Assembly (NCBI GenBank): GCA_947597925.1
Contig: CANQFA010000005.1
Location: 1 to 64,000, forward strand
DNA: 64,000 nt
From: an uncultured Clostridia bacterium
Lineage (GTDB): Bacteria > Bacillota > Clostridia > Christensenellales > Borkfalkiaceae
Direction: 5' to 3'
Shown here piece by piece: positions 1-9,434 of the stretch; position 1 is the stretch's first letter; each line of letters opens with the position of its first letter. Under the pieces are notes generated by a model. The model was given only the letters and a program-made list of their open reading frames with translations, was not told the origin of the DNA and did not search any database. Made by a program: the position numbers and the translations under genes.

Positions 1-7
1 AAACGTC

Positions 8-79
8 GGTTTCCTCGTAAATTTCTTTGCCCTCATTTTGCCCCGCAGGGAGCTTCTGAATAAAGAAATTTACGAAACC
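8..79 (-). repeat. Long inverted repeat downstream of grpE
   Basis: Arms at 8-28 and 62-79 pair over about 18 bp with a small bulge and a loop of about 33 bases, just past the grpE stop. No U-run follows. It could be an mRNA stabiliser or processing hairpin between grpE and the next gene on the left (often dnaK), which lies outside the window. Confidence 0.5.
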
Positions 80-673
80 CTATTTAACTACGACGACCTG
101 TGCGAAGCGGAGGACCTTGCCCTCCTGCTCATAGCCCTTGAGGTAGACCTCCTTCACGGTGCCGCTCTCCTCGCCCTCGGCGGGATCGACTGCCATGATG
201 GCCTCGTGCTTCTGCGCGTCAAAGGGCTGCCCGATGGGGTCGATGACGGCGATGTGCTCTTCCTCGAGGATCTTCTCGAAGGCCTTTACGACGAGCCCGA
301 TGCCCTTCTTCGTCCCCTCGTCTGCGCAGCTTGCGAGGGCGCGGGCGAGATTGTCGGCGATGGGAAAGAGCTTGGAGACGACGTCTGCCCTGCCCTCGGC
401 ATAGCGGCGGGCGCTCTCGTGCGCCGTGCGCTTGCGGTAGTTCTCGTACTCCGCGCTGACGGCATACCACTTGCGGCGGAAGTCCTCTGCCTGTGCCTTC
501 GCCTCCGCGAGCAGCTGCTCCGCGTTGGGAGTATCTTCGGCGGGAGCTTCGGTCACCTCGGCTCCTTCAGTCTCGGGAACTTCCTCGGTCTCGGGAACTT
601 CGGTCTCTTGTTTCTTTTCCGTTTTCTTGTCGGACTTCACGTTGCTACCTGTGCCTTTTTGTTTTTGACACAT
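80..673 (-). CDS. grpE: GrpE nucleotide exchange factor
   Basis: Cytoplasmic co-chaperone that releases ADP from DnaK. The 197-residue product has the usual GrpE layout: a charged, low-complexity N-terminus (about 1-50), a long helical coiled-coil segment with the family-typical YENYRKR stretch near residue 80, and a C-terminal beta domain (FDAQKHEAIMAV, then GYEQEGKVLRFAQVVVVK). The ATG at 673 lacks a Shine-Dalgarno sequence and sits only 2 bases from a TATAAG box. A GTG at 640 preceded by AGGT is an alternative start. A long inverted repeat follows the stop. In related bacteria grpE lies between hrcA and dnaK. Here hrcA is absent, because the upstream gene is a divergent phosphoribosyltransferase-like gene. 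Confidence 0.95.
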   Translation of the reverse strand: MCQKQKGTGSNVKSDKKTEKKQETEVPETEEVPETEGAEVTEAPAEDTPNAEQLLAEAKAQAEDFRRKWYAVSAEYENYRKRTAHESARRYAEGRADVVSKLFPIADNLARALASCADEGTKKGIGLVVKAFEKILEEEHIAVIDPIGQPFDAQKHEAIMAVDPAEGEESGTVKEVYLKGYEQEGKVLRFAQVVVVK

Positions 674-755
674 AACTTATAATGTAAAATCGCGGAAATC
701 AAACCGATTTCCCCGAAAAAAATTTCTCCGCGGGCAAAAAATTTGTCTGCGGGGC

Positions 756-784
756 TTTACAAGCGGGAAAAATTATATTAAAAT
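756..784 (+). promoter_or_regulatory. Sigma-A-type promoter for the PRTase-like gene
   Basis: TTTACA (756-761) and TAAAAT (779-784) with a 17-bp spacer. The start codon at 831 follows a GGAGGGG ribosome binding site. Confidence 0.65.
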
Positions 785-830
785 ATAGGAAAGCGCATCC
801 CCCTCGACGGGGAGTGCGGGAGGGGAAACT

Positions 831-1466
831 ATGGATAACGAAAACATTCGCGAACTCTGCGCGAAGCGGAACAGCAAGGTACGCATCCGCGCCATAGCGG
901 GACATTTCGCGACGCAGCACTCCCACGTCAACTACTGCATCGATATGACCCGCGTGAAGTCGGAGGCGGGGCTTGCCCGTGCGACCGCGCGCCTCTTTGC
1001 CGAGAGCTTCTCGGGCACCGTGGTGGACACCATCATCACCCTCGAGCGCATGAAGATGGTGGGCGCCTTCCTCGCGGAGGAGCTCACGAACTCCACGGGC
1101 ATCAACATGCACCAGGAGCTCGCGGTCATCTCGCCCGAACTCACGGCAGATGAAAAGCTCATCTTGCGGGACAACCTCGTGCCCTATGTCAAGGGCAAGC
1201 ATGTCCTCATCCTCGCCGCGACGGCGACGACGGGCATCACCGCCATGGGTGCGGTGCGCGGCATCCGCTACTACGGGGGGGAACCTGTGGGCGTAGCGAC
1301 CGTCTTCGGCGGAGATTTCGAGATCCCCGGCGTCACGGTAAAGCGGCTCATCGGCACCGAGGACCTCGCGGACTACACCTCGTACCGCCAGGGCGAGTGC
1401 CCCCTCTGCAGGCGCGGCATCAAGATAGACGCCCTCGTCAATTCCTACGGCTACAGCAAGATCTGA
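831..1466 (+). CDS. Phosphoribosyltransferase-like protein (orotate PRTase type)
   Basis: A 211-residue protein with type I phosphoribosyltransferase features, closest in appearance to orotate PRTases. It ends with a CPLC pair and the sequence KIDALVNSYGYSKI. Where PRTases normally carry two acidic residues in the PRPP loop (hydrophobics-DD-xx-TGGT), this protein reads ILAATATTGIT, so the acidic pair appears to be alanine. It may therefore bind nucleotides or PRPP without catalysis, or be a divergent enzyme. It has its own promoter, a good ribosome binding site and a perfect terminator, so it is probably monocistronic. Recognition of the fold is fairly secure; the substrate is not. Confidence 0.7.
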   Translation: MDNENIRELCAKRNSKVRIRAIAGHFATQHSHVNYCIDMTRVKSEAGLARATARLFAESFSGTVVDTIITLERMKMVGAFLAEELTNSTGINMHQELAVISPELTADEKLILRDNLVPYVKGKHVLILAATATTGITAMGAVRGIRYYGGEPVGVATVFGGDFEIPGVTVKRLIGTEDLADYTSYRQGECPLCRRGIKIDALVNSYGYSKI

Positions 1467-1481
1467 CCGCCCGTAAATCGC

Positions 1482-1513
1482 AAAAAAAGGAGACACGCGT
1501 GTCTCCTTTTTTT
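1482..1513. terminator. Bidirectional intrinsic terminator
   Basis: Perfect hairpin GGAGACACGCGTGTCTCC flanked by seven A on the left and seven T on the right. It serves the PRTase-like gene (+) and the converging potassium-uptake genes (-). Confidence 0.9.
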
Positions 1514-1539
1514 CGTTTTGATGATATGGGGTGGGAAAA

Positions 1540-2193
1540 TCACTTCGTCTTATTGGTAAAGCTCAGAATGGTCTCCGTGTTTCCGAAGACCACGAGCTGG
1601 TCGCCCGTCTCGAAGACATAGTCGCCGTCGAGGGTGCTCACCACCGTATTTGCCTTCTTGACGGTGAGGATATTCATGCCCAGCTTCTTGCGGGGATTGA
1701 CGTCGGCGAGGCGCTTGCCCGCCCACTTCACGGGGCAGGCGATCTCGAAGATGGAGTACTCCGCGTCGATGTCGATATAGTTGATGACGTTCTCCGAGTT
1801 CAGCCGCACGGCGAGCTTTTCGGCGATATCGCGGTCGGGGTAGATGACCTCGTCGGCGCCCACACGCATGAGGAACTTGCTCTGGATCTCGGTAGCCGCC
1901 CGCGAGATGACCCGCTTTGCCCGCAGGTCCTTGAGGTTGGACGTGATCTCGAGCGAAGCCTGAAAATCTTCCCCGATGGAGACGATACAGGCATCATACG
2001 AGGGCACATCCATGGCGCGGAGGCTGTCGAGATTCATACAGTTCGCGATGAAGGCATTCGTATACTTCGACGCGACGGCATTGATCGCATCCTCGCTCTT
2101 GTCCACGATGGTGACTTCGTCGCCCATGGAGAGCATCTTCTGCCCGAGCGTGCGCCCGAACTTTCCCATTCCTATGAGTAAAAATGATTTCAT
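1540..2193 (-). CDS. Potassium uptake regulatory subunit (KtrA/TrkA type)
   Basis: Cytoplasmic RCK protein of 217 residues that gates the membrane potassium channel encoded next to it. The N-terminal Rossmann domain starts at LLIGMGKFGRTLG (GxGxxG nucleotide-binding loop) and carries the acidic residue after the second strand (TIVDKSED). A C-terminal RCK_C domain occupies about residues 135-217. The length matches KtrA (about 220) rather than the duplicated TrkA (about 450). The start follows a GGAGG ribosome binding site. It lies 27 bases downstream of the channel gene, so the two form an operon. Confidence 0.93.
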   Translation of the reverse strand: MKSFLLIGMGKFGRTLGQKMLSMGDEVTIVDKSEDAINAVASKYTNAFIANCMNLDSLRAMDVPSYDACIVSIGEDFQASLEITSNLKDLRAKRVISRAATEIQSKFLMRVGADEVIYPDRDIAEKLAVRLNSENVINYIDIDAEYSIFEIACPVKWAGKRLADVNPRKKLGMNILTVKKANTVVSTLDGDYVFETGDQLVVFGNTETILSFTNKTK

Positions 2194-2220
2194 ACCGAAA
2201 CCTCCGAAATACCGAAAAGA

Positions 2221-3615
2221 TCACCCGACGAAGAAGTCGCCCACGGGGCGGCGGACCTCCGCGGGATCCTGCTTCCTGCCGAGTGCGAAGGCGAGGGTCA
2301 AAACACCCACCCTGCCCAAATACATGAGCATGACGAGAATGAGCTTGGACCACACCGTGAGCGTGCCCGTATAGCCCATGGAGAGCCCCACCGTGCCGAG
2401 CGCGGAGACGACCTCGAAGAGGGTGCGGGTAAAGGTATCCGGCCCCTCTAAGGGCACGCCGCCCGCCGTGAGCACGTCGGGCTCGATGGCGCAGATCACC
2501 ATGGTGGAAATGAGGATGAGCATGAGATAGGCCGCAAAGATGGCGAGGGCCTGTCCGAAGAGCCTGGTGCCGATGCGGCGCTTGCCGATGGTGATATCGC
2601 GATTGCTGCGGAAGGCCGACCACATGCCCATGATGATGACCGTAAAGGTCCCCACCTTGATGCCGCCCGCCGTACTACCCGAGCATCCGCCGATGAACAT
2701 GAGCATGATCATGAGCAGACTCCCGCTGTCCGAGAGCGTGGCGGGGTCCGTCGTCCAGAATCCCGCCGTGCGCGCCGTCGCGGAATTGAAGAGGGCGGCG
2801 AGCAGCCTTTCGCCGAAGTTCATGTCCGCGTATTGGGCATTCCCCCACTCGAAGCCGAGGAAGAGCAATGTCCCCACGAGGAGGATGGCCGTGTGCATGA
2901 TGAGGATGACACGGGTATAGAACTGGAACTTTTTGGGATTGCCGCGGCAGTCGAGCACATCGCCCCACACGCAGAATCCCAGCCCGCCCACAAAGATGAG
3001 CATGATGAGGGTGAGAGAGACAAGCGGGTCGGCCGCGAAGTAAGAGAGGGACCCCATGCCCGCAAGCTCGGTGCCACCGAGGATGTCGAAGCCGGCATTG
3101 CAGAAGGCGGAGACGGCGTGGAAGAGGGCGTACCAGATGCCCTTTGCGGTGCCGAAGACGGGGACGAAACGGATAGAGAGGAGCCCCGTGCCCACCGCCT
3201 CGAAGACGAGGGTGCCGAGCAGGATGCGGCGGACCAACTTCTTGACGCCCACGAGGTCGCCGCCGCCCACCGACTGCAGGACGGCGCGCCGCTCGTATTG
3301 TCCGAGCCCGCCGCGCTTGACCATGAGCAGGAGGACGGAGACAAAGGTCATGAAGCCCAACCCGCCGAGCTGGATGAGGATGAGGATGACGATCTGCCCG
3401 AAGAGCGTCCAGTGCACGTTGGTCTCAAAGGGTACGAGCCCCGTGACACAGCCCGCCGACACCGAAGTGAAGAGGGCGTCGACAAAGCTTGTCTGCCCCT
3501 CCCGCGCCGAAAACGGGAGAACGAGAAGGACACTGCCCAGCAGCAGGACCAGAAGATAGCCCAGCGCGAGGTAGCGCCACACGTTCATTCTCTTTTTGAG
3601 CTTCGTATTTCCCAT
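2221..3615 (-). CDS. Potassium uptake channel subunit (TrkH/KtrB type)
   Basis: Polytopic membrane protein of 464 residues with the pore-loop repeats of the TrkH/KtrB/HKT superfamily, for example SGSTAGGIKVG in the third repeat and a final LGTVGLSMG segment. It moves K+ (in some members with Na+) under control of the RCK subunit encoded immediately downstream. The start was set at 3615 (MGNTKLKKRMNVW). The promoter -10 box ends 8 bases before it and there is no Shine-Dalgarno sequence, so translation may be leaderless. An upstream in-frame start at 3633 lies inside the promoter and is unlikely. Confidence 0.92.
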   Translation of the reverse strand: MGNTKLKKRMNVWRYLALGYLLVLLLGSVLLVLPFSAREGQTSFVDALFTSVSAGCVTGLVPFETNVHWTLFGQIVILILIQLGGLGFMTFVSVLLLMVKRGGLGQYERRAVLQSVGGGDLVGVKKLVRRILLGTLVFEAVGTGLLSIRFVPVFGTAKGIWYALFHAVSAFCNAGFDILGGTELAGMGSLSYFAADPLVSLTLIMLIFVGGLGFCVWGDVLDCRGNPKKFQFYTRVILIMHTAILLVGTLLFLGFEWGNAQYADMNFGERLLAALFNSATARTAGFWTTDPATLSDSGSLLMIMLMFIGGCSGSTAGGIKVGTFTVIIMGMWSAFRSNRDITIGKRRIGTRLFGQALAIFAAYLMLILISTMVICAIEPDVLTAGGVPLEGPDTFTRTLFEVVSALGTVGLSMGYTGTLTVWSKLILVMLMYLGRVGVLTLAFALGRKQDPAEVRRPVGDFFVG

Positions 3616-3623
3616 GCGCAAAG

Positions 3624-3652
3624 ATGATAGCACTTCCCGTGTGCTTTGTCAA
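3624..3652 (-). promoter_or_regulatory. Promoter of the potassium uptake operon
   Basis: On the minus strand, TTGACA (647-652 side) and TATCAT (624-629 side) with a 17-bp spacer. The ATG of the channel gene is only 8 bases past the -10 box. Confidence 0.8.
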
Positions 3653-3664
3653 GCGGTTTTTATC

Positions 3665-6600
3665 TCATGCGAGAGAGACTCTGTCGGACACCGAGCGCAC
3701 GAAGAGCCCCTTCTCCTCGCCGTATGCGACGCATTCGCGCAGGAAGGCGGCAAAGCGCTCGTTCATGCGGATGTCCTTCCACTCCCCCGCGACGACGGCC
3801 GCGAGTTCGTCCATATAGAGCGCCACGCGGTCCTCGAGCGCCCCCTTGATGAGGGAGACCACCTCGTAGACCGTGAAGTCCTCCTCGCTCCTGCGGAGGG
3901 CGGGGCCCTCCTCCACGCGGTATCTGCCGAGAAGGATGGCCTTTTGATTCTTATAGAAATAGTCGGTGCCGCACACGCGGTCGCGCTCGAAGGCACAGCC
4001 GTCGATGAGGGCGTCGAGGCGGGCATCTACCCTGCTCCCCGTCTTGGGGATGCCGAAGGTCGCAAGACACCTCTTCCTGAGGAAGGCGCGCGAGATGGGC
4101 TCCTCTGCCGCCACGATCTCCTTGAGCCGCGCCATGATCTCTCCGTCGTGCTCCCCTCCCGTGACGAAGACGGCCGTCTCCGAGGCGGTCGGCTTGACCG
4201 ACTTGTAGGGCTTGCGGTATTTCGCCAGCCTGTCCGCCTTGCCCGCCGTCCCCGTGAGGCGGTCGAGGAAGTCCTTGATGCGCTTGAGCTCGCGCTTGGG
4301 GTTGTTGTAGTAGTTGACGCAGTTGACGCGGATGATATTCCAGTTCCCCCGCTTGAGGGTCTGCAGCTGGAGGATATTGCGGTCCTTGACCGAGAAGATG
4401 TCGGTGCCGTCGGTGATGATGCCGAGCAGGAAGCGGTGGCGGTTCTTGGGGTCGATGACCGCGACGTCGATCTTGAAGTCGGAGACGCCCACGCCCACGC
4501 GGCAGTCATAGCCGTAGCCCGAGAGCTCATCGGCGATATACCGCCCGATCCCCTCCTCGAGATGGACGGCGTCGGTGCGGGGTGCGAGCATGGTCCTGCC
4601 CTTTTCGGCGAACTCGAGGAAGGCCTTTAGCCCGGCGACGCCCTTCGAAGAGGTCTTGGCAAGGTCGATCATGGGCGAGGTCATGGTGGAGAAGACGAGC
4701 ATCTCCTCCCTTGCACGCGACACGGCGACATTGAGCCGCCTCCAGCCGCCCGCCTGGTTGAGGGGGCCGAAGTTGAGGGAGACCCGCCCGTTGCGGTCGG
4801 GACCGTAGCACACGGAGAAGAGGATGACGTCGCGCTCATCGCCCTGCACATTCTCGAGGTTCTTGACGAAGAGAGGCTCCTCGCGGTCATAGGCCGCGCT
4901 GTCGAGCTTTCTCGCCACGATCTCCTTGGTGAGCATGCGTTCGATGTCGTCGCGCTGTCCGCTCGAGAAGGTGACGATGCCCATGCTCGAGCGGGAGAGG
5001 ACGGGGTCGGAGAGCCGCCGCACGACTTCCCGCACGAGGGCCTCTGCCTCCGCCCTGTTCTTCTTGGTGAATCCCCTGTCGTATACGCCGTCGACGAGCA
5101 CGAGCTTTACCTTGCTCTCGAGGGCATCGGGCGAAGGGAAGGTGCACAGGCGGTTGTCATAATACATGCTGTTCGAGAAGGCGATGAGGCTCTCATGCTT
5201 GGAGCGGTAGTGCCACCTGAGGTGCCGCTCGGGCATGCCGAGGGCGAGGCAGTCGTCGAGCACGCTCTCGAGGTCCTCGTTTTCGAGGTTGTCCTCGTCC
5301 ACATAGGATGCGTGGAAGAAGGAGGTGGGCGGGAGCTGCTTGGGGTCGCCGACCACGACGGCCGCCTTTGCACGGGCAATGGAGCCCACCGCCTCCGCCG
5401 TAGACATCTGCGAGGCCTCGTCGAAGATCACGAGGTCGAATTCGTCCGCCACGGGACGGAGGTACTGCGCCACCGTCGTGGGGCTCATGAGGAGGCAGGG
5501 ACAGAGCACGCCCACGAGGGTGGGGATCTCTCCGAGCAGGTTGCGGATGCCCGACCCGCGCAGGTTGGTCTTGGAGAGGCGGGTAAAGGCGGAGAGTTCC
5601 AGCGAGAGCGAGCCGTCGTCCTCGGGTGCGGGAAGGCGGGAGATGAGCAGATTTCTGAGATACTCCCGCGTCACCTTGGTATAGTCCTCCCATGCGAGGC
5701 GGAACTTCTCCACCGTCTCGTCAAAGGTGCCCACCGTCATGCGCGAGAGCGCGGGATCGGCGGGGATATTGATCTCGAGGAAATTCTTGTAGACGTTCTT
5801 CTCGAAGCCCGCGAGGACGTTCTCTATCTTGAGCCGTCCGCTCTCGAGGGCGTCGGTGATGAAGGTGAGCCCATACCCCTCGAGCTTCTTGGCGGTCGCG
5901 CGGTACATGCACCAGTTGGGCAGCATGTCCACGTTGTCGATGAGGGAAGAGGCCTTCGTGGAGAAGTAGTCCAAGACGTCTTCGTCGCGCAATTTGCTGC
6001 GGTCCGCCTGCGTCACGGTGAGGAAGCTCTCCTCCGCCGCGAAATAGCTCTCCGCCGCCTTCAGGTAGCCCTCGAGTACGGGCATGGTATAGCCGTTTGC
6101 TGCGCGGATGCACATTCCGTTAAATGCATCTGCATTGTAGTCGAGGAAGGTCGCGGCGCAGAGCGCGTGGAGGGAATTGAGCCCCTCCAGAAACTCCGCA
6201 CGCCGCTTGAAGACGATATTTCCCGCGCGGTCGCAGAAGGACTTCGAGAGGGTCGTGGAGGAGGTGATCCTGCGGATGGCGCCGTCGATGTCGATGACGG
6301 TCTGCAAAAACTTGGGCACGTCGTCGTCCGAGATCTCGTGCAGGGCGACGCGGGAGAGCCGCTTCACCATCGCCTTCGCGCCCTTGAAGAGCCGCCAGTC
6401 CCCGCCCATCTCGAGATAGCGGGCGATATCCGCGCATCCGTCGAGGTCGACGAGAGTTTTGAAGTGCTTGTAGTAGTAGGCGAGGCAGGTGTCGAGGCGG
6501 CGGTTGGCATTGAAGAAGGTATAGAAGGCGTCCTCCTTCACGCCCGTGAAATATTTGGCATATTTGCCCGAGGCGAGCCCGCGGGCGATCTCGGAGAGAT

Positions 6601-9259
6601 TTCTGAGCTTCTTGCGGGTGATCGCCGAGACGCGCTGGCGGTAAAACTCGAGGAAGAGGCCCAAGAAGGACTTCAGGTGCTTGATCTCGGTGAGGATGAC
6701 CTCCGAGGCGCAGAACACGCGGTCGCGGAGCTCCTGTGAGTACTCCGAGAGGTAGACATTTTCAAAGGGCGAATTGAAGACGCCACCGCACTCCTTCGCC
6801 GCCGCCGCGGCCGTGAGGATCATGCTCCTGCACTCCGAGAGCTTCTTCTCGGTGAGGGTATCGTAAAAGGAGCTCTCGATGTCGAGCACGTCGGGGGCAT
6901 TCTTATTCTTGAGATAGCCGAGGATGGCGCCGTAGACGGAGATACCCAGCCTCCTCTTCCTGTGCAGGGCGGTCATGGGCTCTTTCAACTCTTCGCGGAG
7001 GGCGACGAGTTCGCGCGACCGCTCGCCGAAGGAGACCTCCTTCTGCGTGCCCGCGAGGGCGAGGGTCTCCTCCATGCGGCGGAGGACGCCCGCCTTGTCC
7101 GTCTTCCCCGAGTGGAGCTCGAGGCAAAATTCGCCGATGCCGATGCGGTCGAGGCGCTTCTTTACGACGTCGAGCGCCGCCTTCTTTTCGGCGACGAAGA
7201 GCACCCGCTTGCCCTGTGCGAGTGCATTGGCGATGATATTGGTGATGGTCTGGCTCTTGCCCGTTCCGGGAGGGCCGTGGAGCACAAAGGAGGCACCCGT
7301 GCCCGCAAGTGCTATGGCGGAAAACTGTGAACTGTCCGCCGAGAGAGGCAGGAGCACCTCTTCCGGATCGGCGGTGTCCTCCTCCGCGGTATAGGCCGTC
7401 TTCTCGGCGTGTCCCTCGAAGAGGGCGCTCACGGTGGCATTCTTCTTGAATTCGTCGATATGGAGCCGCACGTCGTTCCAGAGTAGGAAGGTCTGGAAGG
7501 AGAAGGTGGCGAGGTAGACGTCCTGCGTGAGCTCCCATCCCTTCATGGCGGCCGTCTCGGCGCGCACCATGGCGATGATCTCGGAGATCTTGAGGGCAGA
7601 GACGTCCCCTCCCAGCCCGCGGATATCGATATTGAATTCCTGCTTCAGAAATTCGAGCAGGGTCGCATTGACGAAGTACCCCTCTTCGCCGAGGGAGACC
7701 GAAAAGGACTCATTGCCCTTCGCCCGCGCGAGACCCACGGGGGCGAGAACGACGGGAGCATACTTGGGCCGGCCGTCTTCCTTGGAGATGTATTTCAAAA
7801 ATCCGAGGGCGAGATAGAGGATCTTCGCGCCCGATTCCTCCACCGCCTCCCTGTTCTTGCGGAGGAGCTTCGTGGCGGTCTCCTGTGCCGAGCGGGCGCT
7901 CTCGAGGGCGCGCAGCACCCCCTTTTCCCGCTCGAGGGCGGCGAGGTCGCGCTTCTGCTGGGAGACTTCGGCGCCGAAGGGCGCGCCCTCCTGCCCGTCT
8001 GCCTTGAGGCTCATCTCCTCCTTTGCGGAGAGGGCGGCATACAGCCCGTCGGGATCGCTCTCGGCGAGGTGCAGGGCATTTTTCCCCGTGAAGTTGAGGA
8101 GGGTATTTTTGGAGGTGAGGTCCAGAAGGCGCCTCTCCCACTGCTTGTTGCGGGGCTGTTTGCCGTCGAGCTTGAGATCGCGGAAGACGGGAAGGGGCGC
8201 GGGAGCATTCTCCGCGGACATCTCCTCCTCGTGGTAGATCTCGTAGCCCTTGAGACCCTTGCCGCGCATCGGGCAGACGGCGATCCCCCCCATGCGGCAG
8301 CGCTTGATGTCGACGAAGATCTCATAGAGCCCCGCCTCGAGCTTCTGGCGGAAGTGATTTTCGGAGGGCGTATACCCCACACTCTTGTCGAGAAAGAGGT
8401 CCTCCGTGTCGAAAAAGCTCAGGTTGTTGATGCCGTCCGAGATATAGCGCGCCACGATGTCGGCATCGTCAAAGGCCGAGTCGAGGAAACAGCTGTCGTA
8501 GAGCCACACGCCCACGCCGACATAGTTCCTGCCGAGCGCGAGCACGGGATGCAGGTGCACCGCCTCGAGGCAGGCCGCCACGAAGACGGCGAGTTCGAAG
8601 GGCGTCGCCTTCTTCTCCTTGAGGATGGACCCCTCGCGCACCGCCGAGGCGGGCGAGCAGAGGTCGGGCTCCTCGTCGTGTTCGATGCCGACCGCCTTCA
8701 CCGAGGCATAGATGGCGGCGATGATCCGCCGCACCGTATTCTTATCCGTCCCCGTGTAGCCGTAGAATTCGGCGTCTTCCTTCCACTTCTTGAGCCGCTT
8801 GCCCGCCTCTTGCAGGATGACGGAGGTATCCGCCGTGCGGGGACGCACAAAGGCGGCGATGCGCTCTGCATTGCCCGTGAGCCCCTCCCAGGTATCGAAG
8901 GGGAGCACCGTCACCTGCGCGGACGCCGAGGCGGTCTCCTTCCCCGCGATGAGCACGGAGACATTCACCGTGACGAGGCGGGTCTCGTCGCATTCGGCGA
9001 GATAGAGGGGCGAGAAGAGCTGCTCCGCCTCCACGAGCACGGCGCTCTCATAGGGCACCTCCACTTCCTTTTCAAAGGGGATGATGAGCCCCTCTCCGCA
9101 GGAGATCTTTACGGTGAGCGTGACCGCCTCTTCGAAATGATTTTTTATCTGTACGCCTGCGGGCGTCTGCAGAAAATAGTCGGTATAGCCCACGAACTTC
9201 GGGAAGCGAAGCTCGAGCGCTACCTTTTCGCTCGTAAACTTTCTCTTTCTGGCTGCCAT
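3665..9259 (-). CDS. DUF4011-type superfamily 1 helicase (Hhe-like)
   Basis: A 1,864-residue DNA/RNA helicase. The N-terminal part (about 1-560) includes the DUF4011-like region with WERRLLDLTSKNTLLNF. Walker A GPPGTGKSQT is near residue 660 and Walker B DEASQM near 1278. C-terminal superfamily 1 motifs follow (NVAVSRAREEM), then a Vsr/MTES_1575-like nuclease-fold region (DFKIDVAVIDP, then GIITDG). The second acidic residue often seen in that fold (GIECDG) is not evident, so nuclease activity is uncertain. The start at 9259 follows AGGAGGA; an in-frame start at 9328 has no such site. Similar DUF4011-helicase-Vsr proteins have been reported as antiphage systems. The gene stands alone with its own promoter. 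Confidence 0.85.
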   Translation of the reverse strand: MAARKRKFTSEKVALELRFPKFVGYTDYFLQTPAGVQIKNHFEEAVTLTVKISCGEGLIIPFEKEVEVPYESAVLVEAEQLFSPLYLAECDETRLVTVNVSVLIAGKETASASAQVTVLPFDTWEGLTGNAERIAAFVRPRTADTSVILQEAGKRLKKWKEDAEFYGYTGTDKNTVRRIIAAIYASVKAVGIEHDEEPDLCSPASAVREGSILKEKKATPFELAVFVAACLEAVHLHPVLALGRNYVGVGVWLYDSCFLDSAFDDADIVARYISDGINNLSFFDTEDLFLDKSVGYTPSENHFRQKLEAGLYEIFVDIKRCRMGGIAVCPMRGKGLKGYEIYHEEEMSAENAPAPLPVFRDLKLDGKQPRNKQWERRLLDLTSKNTLLNFTGKNALHLAESDPDGLYAALSAKEEMSLKADGQEGAPFGAEVSQQKRDLAALEREKGVLRALESARSAQETATKLLRKNREAVEESGAKILYLALGFLKYISKEDGRPKYAPVVLAPVGLARAKGNESFSVSLGEEGYFVNATLLEFLKQEFNIDIRGLGGDVSALKISEIIAMVRAETAAMKGWELTQDVYLATFSFQTFLLWNDVRLHIDEFKKNATVSALFEGHAEKTAYTAEEDTADPEEVLLPLSADSSQFSAIALAGTGASFVLHGPPGTGKSQTITNIIANALAQGKRVLFVAEKKAALDVVKKRLDRIGIGEFCLELHSGKTDKAGVLRRMEETLALAGTQKEVSFGERSRELVALREELKEPMTALHRKRRLGISVYGAILGYLKNKNAPDVLDIESSFYDTLTEKKLSECRSMILTAAAAAKECGGVFNSPFENVYLSEYSQELRDRVFCASEVILTEIKHLKSFLGLFLEFYRQRVSAITRKKLRNLSEIARGLASGKYAKYFTGVKEDAFYTFFNANRRLDTCLAYYYKHFKTLVDLDGCADIARYLEMGGDWRLFKGAKAMVKRLSRVALHEISDDDVPKFLQTVIDIDGAIRRITSSTTLSKSFCDRAGNIVFKRRAEFLEGLNSLHALCAATFLDYNADAFNGMCIRAANGYTMPVLEGYLKAAESYFAAEESFLTVTQADRSKLRDEDVLDYFSTKASSLIDNVDMLPNWCMYRATAKKLEGYGLTFITDALESGRLKIENVLAGFEKNVYKNFLEINIPADPALSRMTVGTFDETVEKFRLAWEDYTKVTREYLRNLLISRLPAPEDDGSLSLELSAFTRLSKTNLRGSGIRNLLGEIPTLVGVLCPCLLMSPTTVAQYLRPVADEFDLVIFDEASQMSTAEAVGSIARAKAAVVVGDPKQLPPTSFFHASYVDEDNLENEDLESVLDDCLALGMPERHLRWHYRSKHESLIAFSNSMYYDNRLCTFPSPDALESKVKLVLVDGVYDRGFTKKNRAEAEALVREVVRRLSDPVLSRSSMGIVTFSSGQRDDIERMLTKEIVARKLDSAAYDREEPLFVKNLENVQGDERDVILFSVCYGPDRNGRVSLNFGPLNQAGGWRRLNVAVSRAREEMLVFSTMTSPMIDLAKTSSKGVAGLKAFLEFAEKGRTMLAPRTDAVHLEEGIGRYIADELSGYGYDCRVGVGVSDFKIDVAVIDPKNRHRFLLGIITDGTDIFSVKDRNILQLQTLKRGNWNIIRVNCVNYYNNPKRELKRIKDFLDRLTGTAGKADRLAKYRKPYKSVKPTASETAVFVTGGEHDGEIMARLKEIVAAEEPISRAFLRKRCLATFGIPKTGSRVDARLDALIDGCAFERDRVCGTDYFYKNQKAILLGRYRVEEGPALRRSEEDFTVYEVVSLIKGALEDRVALYMDELAAVVAGEWKDIRMNERFAAFLRECVAYGEEKGLFVRSVSDRVSLA

Positions 9260-9313
9260 GTCTTCCTCCTCTGCCGTCTCGGCACACGGTCCGAGTCCTG
9301 ACGATTCCACACT

Positions 9314-9342
9314 ATTATACCATTTCACCCGCGAAAAAGCAA
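9314..9342 (-). promoter_or_regulatory. Promoter of the DUF4011 helicase gene
   Basis: On the minus strand, TTGCTT and TATAAT with a 17-bp spacer. The predicted start codon at 9259 lies about 55 bases downstream. Confidence 0.65.
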
Positions 9343-9390
9343 TCCCGCGGGCAAATGTTCGGAAAATTTTTTCTCACTTTTCCATAAAAC

Positions 9391-9421
9391 AAAAGAGAGG
9401 AGACCGCAGGGGGCTCCTCTC
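9391..9421 (-). terminator. Intrinsic terminator after yhbY
   Basis: Stem GAGAGGAG/CTCCTCTC (arms 9395-9402 and 9414-9421), followed on the minus strand by TTTTGTTTT. It ends the obg operon. Confidence 0.75.
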
Positions 9422-9434
9422 CTCGCATTTTTTC

